64,000 bases of DNA. Origin: Paenibacillus pasadenensis DSM 19293 (GTDB taxonomy: Bacteria > Bacillota > Bacilli > Paenibacillales > Paenibacillaceae). The stretch is from the NCBI RefSeq assembly GCF_000422485.1, contig NZ_AULW01000045.1, positions 1 through 64,000 on the forward strand, written 5' to 3'. Of this stretch, positions 51,010-59,095 are shown one piece after another. The translations under genes and the position numbers were made by a program. Position 1 is the stretch's first letter, and every line of letters begins with the position of its first letter. The notes under the pieces are model-generated. The model saw only the letters and a list, made by a program, of their open reading frames with translations. It was not told where the DNA came from and searched no databases.

Positions 51010-53301
51010 GTGTTCGAAGAGCAACCGAGCCGCGCCAAGCGCTTCTGGCTCAGTCCGTTCGTGCTGTTCACTGTCGCCCTCGTCTTCAAAATGTACCTTG
51101 CCGCCTACGTCATCTACGGCCTCGAGCATCCGTGGCTGACGCTGATGACGGGGCTTCCGACCGTCTGGGCCGCCTTTTTCCTGATCGAGCTGCTCGCCCG
51201 CAGGCGCAAGCTCATGGCTTATCTGATCGTGAACCTGCTGTTCACCGCGATTTATTTCGCCGTCATCATGTACTACAAGTACTTCGGCATCATCGTCACC
51301 TACCATGCGCTCAGCCAGGCCGGACAGGTCACGGAGGTGAAAGGAAGCGTCTTCCAGCTGCTGCATCCGTACTTCATGCTCATCTTCGTCGACATCGTGC
51401 TGTCATGGCTGCTGCTCGGCTTCAGCAAGCGGCTGCGCCGCGGCTGGCAGCGGGCGGCGAACCGCCGCTTCATCGGCTGGCGGCTCGCGCTGCCCGGCTT
51501 CGTGCTGGCGGCCGCGGCCTGCCTCGCGCTCATCTGGCCGCATCGCGGCATCGCCAACGAGCTGGTGCAGACCGAGCGCATGGGCATCGTCAACTATGAG
51601 CTGTTCCTGATCGCGACCGGCGGCAACGAGAGCTTCGTGCCCGTCTCGTCGGTGACGCAGGCGGAGATCGACCGGCTCAAGGGACTGCCGCAGCCGGCGG
51701 CGGAGCCGGCCTCGTTCGGAGCGGCCAAAGGCCGCAACATCATCGTCGTGCAGCTCGAGGCGCTCCAGAACTTCCTGATCGGCAAAAGCGTCGACGGCAA
51801 GGAGATCACGCCGAACCTGAACGCCCTCATCCGCGAGAGCGTCTACTTCCCGCGCTTTTATCAGCAGGCGGGCTCCGGCAATACGTCCGACGCCGAGTTT
51901 CTGACGAATACGTCGCTGTACGTGCCGCTGCGCGTGCCGGCGACGCAAGCGTACTCCGGCCGCTCGCTGCCCTCGCTGCCCAAACTGCTGGAGCGCGAAG
52001 GGTACGAGACGATGACGTTCCATACGAACGACGTCTCGTTCTGGAACCGCAGCGAGCTGTACCGGGCGCTCGGCTTCGACCGGTATTACGATACGGAGTT
52101 TTTCGGCGACGAGGACGTCGTCGCGTTCGGCGCCTCGGACGAGGTGCTTTACCGCAAGAGCGTGCAGGAGCTGGCCAAGGTGCGCGAGGAGACGGGCAAG
52201 CCGTTCTATTCGATGCTCATCTCGATGTCGTCGCATCATCCGTACAACATCCCGGAGCGCAAGGTGAAGCTCGACCTGCCGGAGCGGTACGACGACAGCT
52301 TCGTCGGCGACTACCTGCGGGCGCAGAACTACACCGACTACGCGCTCGGGCAGCTGATCCAGGAGCTGAAGGACGAAGGGCTGTGGGAAAACAGCCTGCT
52401 CGTCCTCTACGGCGACCATATGGGCCTGCCCATCTACTCGCTGACGGAAGAGGATCTGCGGCTGCTCGAGGAGCTCGACGGCCGGAAGTACGACTCGTCG
52501 CAGATGCTGAACATCCCGCTCATCGTCACCGCGCCGGGCGCGCTCGCGCCAGCGGTCGAGACGGGCATCGGCGGGCAGAGCGACATCATGCCGACGATCG
52601 CCAATCTGGCGGGGCTGTCGCTGGACGGCCAGCTGCATTTCGGGCAGGATCTGCTGAACGAGCGGGCCAACCTGCTGCCGGAGCGGTACTACCTGCCGTC
52701 GGGCTCGTTCATCAATGACCGGGAGATCTTCATCCCGGGCACCGGCTTTGGCGACGGCAGCCGCATCGAGCTGCCGTCGGCGGAGGCGGCTGCCGGTTGG
52801 CTGGCCGCTGGCGCGGATGGCGGCGCTGGAGCGGCAGCAAGCGGGGCCGAGGGCGGAGATGCGGCAGGCACTGCCGGGGCCGGCGACGCAGCAACGGCGG
52901 TGAATGCCGGCTCCGGCGAGCCGGGCGCCGGCACGGGCGTTGCCGCAGGCAGCGGGCAGGCCGGGCCTGGCGCGAGCGCGGCGCCGGGATCGGCGGCAGC
53001 GCCGGCGGGCGGCTCCGGCGCGGGGCAAAAGGCAGCGGCCGAAGCGCCTTCGCCTGCTGCGAGCGCAGCGCCGGGCGGCCCCGGCGAGCCTTCCGGCGCG
53101 GCCGGAGGCGAAGGCAGCCTCGGCGGCAGCGCCGACGACCGCAGCGACGGCGGACCGGCGACCGCCACGCAGGAGCAGTTCGACCGCGCGCTCAAGCTGC
53201 TCCGCATGTCGGACAGCTACGTGCGCTCGCTGCCGACGACGGAGGGCGATCCCGCTCCCGTCAACGGAGCGGCGACGGATTCTTCCGCGAATGCGGACTG
53301 A
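51010..53301 (+). CDS. LTA synthase family membrane sulfatase-fold protein 1
   Basis: The 763-residue protein has five N-terminal membrane helices (to about 180) and an extracellular LtaS-type domain. Features are VVQLEALQNF, the catalytic threonine in GSGNTSDAEF, SSHHPYN, and the metal-site YGDHMG. Relatives polymerise glycerol-phosphate or transfer it to primers. Unlike its paralogue at 59096-61009, it has about 125 residues of Ala/Gly/Ser/Pro-rich sequence (about 590-715) before the shared C-terminal FDRALKLLRMSDSYVRSLP block. The start is GTG 51010 with AAGGAG 13 nt upstream, a long spacing, so the start is less certain than the gene. Confidence 0.9.
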   Translation: MFEEQPSRAKRFWLSPFVLFTVALVFKMYLAAYVIYGLEHPWLTLMTGLPTVWAAFFLIELLARRRKLMAYLIVNLLFTAIYFAVIMYYKYFGIIVTYHALSQAGQVTEVKGSVFQLLHPYFMLIFVDIVLSWLLLGFSKRLRRGWQRAANRRFIGWRLALPGFVLAAAACLALIWPHRGIANELVQTERMGIVNYELFLIATGGNESFVPVSSVTQAEIDRLKGLPQPAAEPASFGAAKGRNIIVVQLEALQNFLIGKSVDGKEITPNLNALIRESVYFPRFYQQAGSGNTSDAEFLTNTSLYVPLRVPATQAYSGRSLPSLPKLLEREGYETMTFHTNDVSFWNRSELYRALGFDRYYDTEFFGDEDVVAFGASDEVLYRKSVQELAKVREETGKPFYSMLISMSSHHPYNIPERKVKLDLPERYDDSFVGDYLRAQNYTDYALGQLIQELKDEGLWENSLLVLYGDHMGLPIYSLTEEDLRLLEELDGRKYDSSQMLNIPLIVTAPGALAPAVETGIGGQSDIMPTIANLAGLSLDGQLHFGQDLLNERANLLPERYYLPSGSFINDREIFIPGTGFGDGSRIELPSAEAAAGWLAAGADGGAGAAASGAEGGDAAGTAGAGDAATAVNAGSGEPGAGTGVAAGSGQAGPGASAAPGSAAAPAGGSGAGQKAAAEAPSPAASAAPGGPGEPSGAAGGEGSLGGSADDRSDGGPATATQEQFDRALKLLRMSDSYVRSLPTTEGDPAPVNGAATDSSANAD

Positions 53302-53321
53302 CCGATCCAACCTCGAATCAT

Positions 53322-53356
53322 GCAGCCTGCTTTCCAATAGGAGAGCAGGCTTCTTT
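53322..53356 (+). terminator. Terminator after LTA synthase family gene 1
   Basis: GCCTGCT/GAGCAGGC stem-loop followed by TTCTTTG, 21 nt past the stop; the T-run is interrupted, so it is of moderate strength. Confidence 0.65.
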
Positions 53357-53389
53357 GCGTGCCCCGGCTCGGCTGCGCCATGAGCTCAA

Positions 53390-53797
53390 CCCGATTTTTT
53401 CGGTTTGCAGCTCGTTGTCCGCCTCCCACAGCGCCTGCAACCCGATTTTTTCGGCTTACAGCTCGTTCCCGGCCTCGCGCAGCACCTGCACCCCGATTTT
53501 TTCGGCTTACAGCTCGTTCTCGGCCTCGCGCAGCACCTGTAACCCGACTTTTTCGGCTTACAGCTCTTTCTCGGCCTCTCGCAGCCTCTGCAACCCGATT
53601 TTTTCGGCTTGCAGCTCGTTCTCGGCCTCCCACAGCGCCTGCAACCCGACTTTTTCGGCTTGCAGCTCTTTCTCGGCCTCTCGCAGAGCCTGCAACCCGA
53701 TTTTTTCGGCTTACAGTTCGTTCCCAGCCTCTCGCAGCACCTGCAACCCGATTTTTTCGGCTTGCAGCTCGTTCTCGGCCTCCCGCCTCGCCAAGCA
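53390..53797. repeat. 51-bp minisatellite, 8 units
   Basis: The core CCCGA(T/C)TTTTTCGG begins at 53390, 53441, 53492, 53543, 53594, 53645, 53696 and 53747, exactly 51 bp apart each time. Within units, CTTGCAGCTCGTTCTCGGCCTC and a (A/G)CAGC(A/G)CCTG block vary at a few positions only. Because 51 is divisible by three, all frames stay open and can read as a 17-residue repeat, but no start signal or normal codon use supports a gene. CCGA-TTTTTT-CGG can form a small hairpin in every unit. Confidence 0.95.
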
Positions 53798-54297
53798 GAG
53801 TTACTCGGGTTTTCCGCGCAACTCCGGCGTTAGGGCACTGGCTCGAGCAGAGTTACTCGGATTTTCCGCGCAACTCCGGCATTGGGGCATCGGTTCGAGT
53901 CGAGTTACTCGGATTTTCCGCGCAACTCCGGCGTTGGGGCATTGGTTCGAGCGGAGATGCTCGGTTTTTCCGCGTAACTCCGGCGTTGGGTTATCGGTTA
54001 GAGCAGAGTTACTCGATTTTTCCGCGCAACTCCGGCGTTGGGGCATCGGTTCGAGCGGAGATGCTCGGGTTTTCCGCGCAACTCCGGCGTTAGGGCACTG
54101 GCTCGAGCAGAGTTACTCGATTTTTCCGCGTAACTCCGGCGTTGGGGCACCGGCTTGAGCAGAGTTACTCGGGTTCTCCGCGCAACTCCGGCGTTGGGGC
54201 ATCGGTTCGAGTCGAGTTACTCGGGTTCTCCGCGCAACTCCGGCGTTGGGGCACCGGCTTGAGCAGAGCTGCTCGGTTTTTCCGCGTAACTTCAACT
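53798..54297. repeat. 52-bp minisatellite, 10 units
   Basis: The core TACTCG (or TGCTCG) begins at 53802 and then every 52 bp through 54270, giving nine exact intervals and ten units, the last partial. Units contain TTTTCCGCG(C/T)AACTCCGGCGTTGGGGCA. Where GTAACT replaces GCAACT it pairs with AGTTAC of the same unit. CCGG-N10-CCGG flanks the variable part. 52 is not a multiple of three, so the array cannot encode a continuous peptide repeat. It starts directly after the 51-bp array. Confidence 0.95.
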
Positions 54298-54350
54298 CCA
54301 TCGGACCATCCTCCGCCGACTCCCCCGCTAGCCATCCCGCCGCAACACAA

Positions 54351-54398
54351 AAGGGCTGTGCGCTCGCGCCGATCCATCGGCGAGAGCGCACAGCCCTT
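54351..54398 (-). terminator. Terminator of the small anchored protein gene
   Basis: GGGCTGTGCGCTC/GAGCGCACAGCCC arms with a GC loop, and TTTTG on the minus-strand side. It lies just beyond the stop of the 54402-54974 gene; AAAGGG on the opposite side suggests it may also stop plus-strand transcription through the minisatellites. Confidence 0.88.
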
Positions 54399-54401
54399 TG
54401 T

Positions 54402-54974
54402 TCATCTGTAGCTATAGCTAAGCAGCGGCACGCCGGTAAAGGCGTCGACGACGACGTTGGCCTCGCTCAGCGAGCCGCCTCCGCCCGTGCCGCCGGGAGG
54501 GCCCTGGATGCCGCTCGGCGCCCGCACGCCGCGGAACGTCACGATGTAGACGGGCGTGCGGCTGAGCTGCCCCGCCTCGCGCAGATGCGGGTTGGCGGCC
54601 AGCGCCTCCGGAGAGAAGCTGCGGAAGTCGCGGCTCGTCATGAGCCGCAGCGCGCAGCCGACGGAGTCGGCGCTGTCGGCGAGCCATGGATACGACCGCT
54701 CGGCATTCCGCCTCGCGGCGGCCTCGCCGACCTGGCTCAAGCCCCGGGGCCCGGGCGGCAGCGCATCGCTGTCCGGACGCTCCAGCCGGATGCCGAGCCG
54801 CTGCAGCAGCTCCTCGTCGCCGCTCGCGACGACAGGCAGCGCATTCGGCTGGCCGGCGGCCGCATCGGCCACGTTGCCGGGCTCGCTCTCATTGAAATAC
54901 CAGCCCGCCGCGCCAAGCAGCAGCCCCGCCGCCATGATGCACAAGCCGATCCATCTCGCCGCTCCCGTCCGCAT
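54402..54974 (-). CDS. Small membrane-anchored hypothetical protein
   Basis: I do not recognise a family. The 190-residue protein has an N-terminal membrane anchor (about 8-27), an exposed region with ELLQRLGIRLERPD, a Tyr/Trp segment (SYPWLADSADSVGC), and a Gly-rich loop (GGTGGGGS). It closes with a strand-like end NVVVDAFTGVPLLSYSYR that recalls PepSY/YcdB-like C termini (VDAxTG). It probably sits on the outer face of the membrane. Its start has GGAGG in the upstream sequence on the minus strand. It is encoded downstream of the ABC permease gene but more than 170 nt away. Confidence 0.7.
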   Translation of the reverse strand: MRTGAARWIGLCIMAAGLLLGAAGWYFNESEPGNVADAAAGQPNALPVVASGDEELLQRLGIRLERPDSDALPPGPRGLSQVGEAAARRNAERSYPWLADSADSVGCALRLMTSRDFRSFSPEALAANPHLREAGQLSRTPVYIVTFRGVRAPSGIQGPPGGTGGGGSLSEANVVVDAFTGVPLLSYSYR

Positions 54975-55147
54975 GCGCCGCCGCCTCCTTTCTCCGCGTC
55001 ATCTGGATGCCGTCTACGAATCGCCTGCCCATGTTCCTTTCCCTCTTAAACGAAGCCCGGTCCAGGAGGGTTGCAGGCCCTTCGTTGGAATCGACTGGGA
55101 ACAAGGAATCATTTCGGTCCGGACAAGCTCCTTTCCCCTCTAGTACC

Positions 55148-56053
55148 CTACAGATCCTTGCGCTGAAACCGAAGGATGCCGATCGCGAACGCGACGGCCG
55201 CATAGACGGCCGCATAGCCGAGGAAAGCCGGCGTCGGCGCCGAGCCGACGCCCAGCATGAGGAACAGGTCGTCGACCCTCAGTCCGATCAGCTCCTGGAC
55301 GCCGGACAGATTGAACAGCCGGTCCAGCATCATCCGCTGCAGGCCGTCGGCCGGCATCGCCAGCGACAGCAGGCCGGAGATCGTGCTCAGCGAGTCGCCG
55401 ATGCCGTCCCCCGCCCGCCCCGGCTGGAGGGACGCGAACTGCGAGGCGACCTTTTCGATCATGCCGCCCAGCCAGCCGCCGCCGTACAGCATCGTCATGA
55501 GCACGCCGTTGCCGATGCCGGACAGGAACGTCGAGCCGAGCATCGAGACCGTCACGAGCAGCGGCACGACGGAGGCGAACAGCAGGTAGGCGAAAAACAG
55601 CGAGCCGACGTCCCGAGGCACCCCTGCATGAATGGCCGCGATGCCGAGGATGGCCGCGAACAGCGCGAGCGCGTACAGCATGCCGAAGCTGACATAGCCG
55701 AGCCAGCGGCCGGCATACCATTTCCAGCGCGGCAGCGGCCGCGGCATGAGCGCCTGCAGCACGCCGAGCTCGGCCTCGCCCGAGATGACGGACGAGCTGC
55801 TGAAGATCGCCAGGAACGCGACGACGAACGTGCCGAAGAAAAAGCCGAGGCTGAGGATCATCATGCCGCGGGTGAACCGCTCGATGACGTACATCGGGTC
55901 GTTCTCGCTCAGGCCGAACTGGCCGATCTCGCCGCCGATCGTCGACGCGATGAACCAGTAGGCGATCAGGAAGACCGCCGTCATTATGCCGGTCAGCAGG
56001 ACGACGCGCTTGCGGATGAGCTCCTTCCAGGTCATGCTCCAGATGATGCTCAT
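55148..56053 (-). CDS. ABC transporter permease (ABC-2 type)
   Basis: The 301-residue protein has six membrane helices and an N terminus (MTWKELIRKRVVLLTGIM) typical of ABC-2 exporters. A long soluble loop (about 185-260) lies between the fourth and fifth helices. Its start overlaps the stop of the ATPase gene (ATGA). It is the last gene of a sigma factor-anti-sigma-ATPase-permease operon. Substrate unknown; the linked sigma factor suggests an envelope-stress or antimicrobial role. Confidence 0.88.
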   Translation of the reverse strand: MSIIWSMTWKELIRKRVVLLTGIMTAVFLIAYWFIASTIGGEIGQFGLSENDPMYVIERFTRGMMILSLGFFFGTFVVAFLAIFSSSSVISGEAELGVLQALMPRPLPRWKWYAGRWLGYVSFGMLYALALFAAILGIAAIHAGVPRDVGSLFFAYLLFASVVPLLVTVSMLGSTFLSGIGNGVLMTMLYGGGWLGGMIEKVASQFASLQPGRAGDGIGDSLSTISGLLSLAMPADGLQRMMLDRLFNLSGVQELIGLRVDDLFLMLGVGSAPTPAFLGYAAVYAAVAFAIGILRFQRKDL

Positions 56054-57000
56054 GCCTTCTCCCCCCTATGGCTCTTGCCGGACAGCTCGGTGACGAACCA
56101 CTCCTCCAGCTTGGTGCGCACCCGCGCGCTCTCGTACAGCGTCGCGCCTTGGCCGATCAGCAGGCTGTGCAGCCAGCCCGCCTGCTCCTCGTCCGCCAGC
56201 TCCGCCTCCAGCACGGCCGAGCCGTCCGCGGCCGCCTCGGACTCGCGCACCGCGATCCCCGTCTCCGCGCGCAGCCAGTCGAGCAGCGGCGGCGCGTAGC
56301 CGCCGATCCGCAGCCGCCACAGCGGCCGCTGCAGCAGCACGTCCTCGACGCGTCCCTGCTGCAGGATGCGGCCGTTGTTCAGCAGCGCGACCCGATCGCA
56401 CAGCGCCTCGACGTCCTCCATCAGATGCGAGTTGAGGAAAATCGTCTTGCCCTGGCCCTTGAGCTCATGCAGCAGCTGCCGCACCTCGCTGCGCCCGATC
56501 GGGTCCATCGCCGAGGACGGCTCGTCCAGGAACAGGATGCGCGGATCGGCGACAAGCGCGCAGGCGAGGCCGAGCCGCTGCTGCATGCCTTTGGAGTAGC
56601 CTTTGACCCGGTCGCGCGAGCGCAGGCCGATGCCGACCCGCTCCAGCAGCTCCGGCACGCGCCGATTCGCCTCCTCGCGGCCGAGTCCGGCCAGCTTGGC
56701 GTGCAGCCGCACGACCTCGTCTCCGGTGAGCCACTCCTGGTAGCGGTACAGCTCCGGCAAGTAGCCGATGAGCCGCCTCGCCTCGACCGTGCCCGCCTCC
56801 TGTCCAAACAGCGAAGCCCGACCTTCCGTAGGGAAGATCAGGCCGACGAGCATCTTGACGCAGGTGCTCTTGCCCGCGCCGTTCGGGCCGAGGAAGCCAA
56901 AGGCTTCCCCTTCCCGCACCGTAATCGTGACGTCGCTGCAGCCGCGCCCGTTCGGGTACCGCTTGGTCAGCGACTCGGTCTGGATCGCGAAGGCATTCAC
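56050..57000 (-). CDS. ABC transporter ATP-binding protein
   Basis: The 316-residue ATPase has Walker A GPNGAGKST (about 39-47), signature YSKGMQQRLGLA, Walker B ILFLDEPSSAMDP, and H-loop NSHLMED. A C-terminal domain of about 90 residues follows, common in DrrA/CcmA-like exporters. The start is GTG 57000, overlapping the stop of the putative anti-sigma gene as GTGA. Its own stop overlaps the permease start, so four genes are tightly coupled. Confidence 0.93.
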   Translation of the reverse strand: MNAFAIQTESLTKRYPNGRGCSDVTITVREGEAFGFLGPNGAGKSTCVKMLVGLIFPTEGRASLFGQEAGTVEARRLIGYLPELYRYQEWLTGDEVVRLHAKLAGLGREEANRRVPELLERVGIGLRSRDRVKGYSKGMQQRLGLACALVADPRILFLDEPSSAMDPIGRSEVRQLLHELKGQGKTIFLNSHLMEDVEALCDRVALLNNGRILQQGRVEDVLLQRPLWRLRIGGYAPPLLDWLRAETGIAVRESEAAADGSAVLEAELADEEQAGWLHSLLIGQGATLYESARVRTKLEEWFVTELSGKSHRGEKA

Positions 57001-58214
57001 GCTCCGACCAGCTCCTCAAGCTGCTTGGCGAACCAGGCTTGCGCTTGCTCGCGCGTCATCGGTCCTTCCTCGACGTTCTGATACATCGAGGCGACCGTCA
57101 TGACGCCGTTCTTGACGAAGGTCGCTTCCTTATTCAAGTTGTTGTCGCCGTAATTGCGCTCCGTAACGAGCACCGGCACGCCGCCGATCTGCAGCCGCTC
57201 CGCCTTGCTGTTCCCGTCGGTGAACACCGGCAGCGGAAGCTCGCCGTTCGTAAGCAGCCTCGAGCTGGACAGGCTCTGCTTGAGCTGCTCCGGCATGAGC
57301 GGGAATTGCAGCACCGCTTCGACCGCATCCTCGAGGTCTACCCCCGCCTCGACGTCGACGACCGGCGCCTTCATCTGCTGTACGTTCAGGTTCATGCCGT
57401 CCGCTTCGAACGAGTAGTTGACCGATGGTCCGATCGCGAGCGTCAGCTTCTTGCCGTCCACGCTGGCCGGGAACAGCTTCGTCGCGCCGAGCTGCTTCAT
57501 GGTCGCGTTGATCTCCTCCACGTCCAGCTTGATGCTCAGGTTCTGGCTGGCGCTCAAATAAATCTTGTCCTGCTTGCCGGCCAGCGACTCCGGCAGCAGC
57601 GCGAAGCCCGCCGCCTGCTCCGCCTCCGCGCGGCTCATCTCGCCTCTGCTGCTTCCCGTCTCGACCTTGAACTCGCCGTAGCGATTGACCGCTTCTTCCG
57701 ACACGCCTTCGCTGAAGACGCTGTTGAACAGCTGCTGCAGATCCGCCTCGTTCACCTCGGTCACCTGCTCCATGCGGAACTGTCCGAGCAGCGCGGCCAG
57801 CGCCTTGTTGCCCATCGGCGTCGCCACCGCGGTCACGACGACGGCCGCCGCCGCCGCTCCGGCCATCCAGCGGCGCGCGCGGCCGCTCATGCGGCGCGCT
57901 CGCGGCGCCGTTTTTTCCGTTCCTGCGTCCATTCTCGTTTCCTCCATCCGTTCGTTCATCTTTCGTTCCTCCTCGAGTCGAGCCAGGCTTGCCGCCTGCT
58001 CCTTCTGCTCGGCGCGCAGCGCCTCTTCCCGCGCTTCCGCCTGCCGCTCCAGCTCCGTCCAGGCCGGCGATATCGGCTCCTGCTCCATCGCCTGCATGAG
58101 CCGTTCCCAGGCCCGGTCCGTGCGGGCGGACGCTTCCGGCCGGTCCGCTTCGCCGCGGATGCTTTCAGCCCCGGCTGGATTCGGCCGGAACGTCCGGCGA
58201 TCCTGCTCCTTCAT
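56997..58214 (-). CDS. Putative membrane anti-sigma factor
   Basis: The 405-residue protein begins with a charged, partly coiled-coil cytoplasmic part (about 1-105, including EREALR-type Glu/Arg/Ala repeats), a single membrane helix (about 113-135, AGAAAAAVVVTAVAT), and the ATPMGNKALAALLGQFRM segment seen after the helix in many Paenibacillus anti-sigma/DUF4179-like proteins. A large extracellular beta-rich domain follows. Its place directly after an ECF sigma gene supports the assignment; no zinc-binding HxxxCxxC motif is seen. AGGGAGGACG precedes the ATG at 58214. Confidence 0.75.
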   Translation of the reverse strand: MKEQDRRTFRPNPAGAESIRGEADRPEASARTDRAWERLMQAMEQEPISPAWTELERQAEAREEALRAEQKEQAASLARLEEERKMNERMEETRMDAGTEKTAPRARRMSGRARRWMAGAAAAAVVVTAVATPMGNKALAALLGQFRMEQVTEVNEADLQQLFNSVFSEGVSEEAVNRYGEFKVETGSSRGEMSRAEAEQAAGFALLPESLAGKQDKIYLSASQNLSIKLDVEEINATMKQLGATKLFPASVDGKKLTLAIGPSVNYSFEADGMNLNVQQMKAPVVDVEAGVDLEDAVEAVLQFPLMPEQLKQSLSSSRLLTNGELPLPVFTDGNSKAERLQIGGVPVLVTERNYGDNNLNKEATFVKNGVMTVASMYQNVEEGPMTREQAQAWFAKQLEELVGA

Positions 58215-58243
58215 GCGCTCGTCCTCCCTTGTCGTCTGTGTGG

Positions 58244-58816
58244 TTAGTGAAGCTCCAGCCGGCTTCGATAGCCGGCTTCCGGCGAAGCCTCCAGCCGCCT
58301 GCCGTCTGTCTCCGCCTGCTCCGCGCAGCGCCGCAGCTTGTCGGTCGCCCTCGCCAGCATCGTGCCGACAAGCGGCGGGCGCAAGCTCAGCTCGGCGGCG
58401 ATCTCCGCGTAGCTGTACCCCGAGTAGCGGAGCAGCAGCGCCTTGCGGTCGCGCTCCGGCAGGCCGTCCAGCCACTGCCGGACCTCCTCCTGATCGAGCC
58501 GGCGCATCAGCTCGGCCTCTCCCGAGGGCGAGGCGCCGACGCTCGCGGCCAGCTCCCGCTCCTGCTTTTCCGTGAGCCGGCGGTCGCGCGCCGCTTTGTC
58601 CATATGGCCATAGGCGAGTCGGGTGGCGACCCGATGCAGCCAGGCGCCAGGGGCGTCCAGGTTGTCGGGCGGCTGACGGTACAGCTTCAGGAACGTCTCC
58701 TGAGCCAGGTCCTCCGCCAGCGCCTCGTCGCGCAGCAGCGCGGCCAGCTTGCGAAGCACGCCCGGGTAATAGTCGTAGAAAATCTGCTTGTATCGCTTGG
58801 ATTCCGGAATCCCCAT
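58244..58816 (-). CDS. ECF RNA polymerase sigma factor
   Basis: The 190-residue protein has sigma region 2 (about 12-75; DYYPGVLRKLAALL, EDLAQETFLKLYR) and region 4 (about 110-170; LPERDRKALLLRYSGYSYAEIAAELS). Region 3 and region 1 are absent, as in ECF sigmas. It leads an operon with a putative membrane anti-sigma factor and an ABC exporter, an organisation like the B. subtilis sigY operon. Autoregulation is expected, but I could not fix a convincing -35/-10 pair upstream. Confidence 0.92.
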   Translation of the reverse strand: MGIPESKRYKQIFYDYYPGVLRKLAALLRDEALAEDLAQETFLKLYRQPPDNLDAPGAWLHRVATRLAYGHMDKAARDRRLTEKQERELAASVGASPSGEAELMRRLDQEEVRQWLDGLPERDRKALLLRYSGYSYAEIAAELSLRPPLVGTMLARATDKLRRCAEQAETDGRRLEASPEAGYRSRLELH

Positions 58817-58968
58817 CTCGATTGTCCGCTCCTCCCTTCCTTGCTGCAGCTATGAGTAAGACGGACGAAAACCGCTCCTTGTATCCGCCTGGCGCAAAAA
58901 AAGCCCGAATCCGTGGAATTTCCTGATATTACCTGACCGTCACGGCCTCTGGCATGCTTTCCTGCTTT

Positions 58969-58997
58969 TTGACAAGGCGTCGGAGCCGCCTCATAAT
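58969..58997 (+). promoter_or_regulatory. Promoter of LTA synthase family gene 2
   Basis: A perfect -35 TTGACA (58969-58974), 17-nt spacer and -10 CATAAT (58992-58997), ahead of the gene starting at 59096. The rest of the gap to the sigma factor gene shows no further feature that I can support. Confidence 0.7.
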
Positions 58998-59095
58998 GTA
59001 CACTAGCCTGTAGAGCTTTCGCCCGGATCAGCCCGATCCGCCGGCGCCAACGCCATTTCACGTCGTTCAGTCCTACCCGAAAGGAAGTTGTCCTC

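Noticed and set aside
53359-54158. Plus-strand frames that read the 51-bp array as 17-residue protein repeats
   Set aside because: No start with a ribosome binding site. The frame passes into the 52-bp array, whose period is not a codon multiple, and amino-acid composition follows the DNA repeat in every frame.
53390-54297. CRISPR array
   Set aside because: The whole 51/52-bp unit is conserved. There is no alternation of constant repeat and unique spacer, and no cas gene is in the window.
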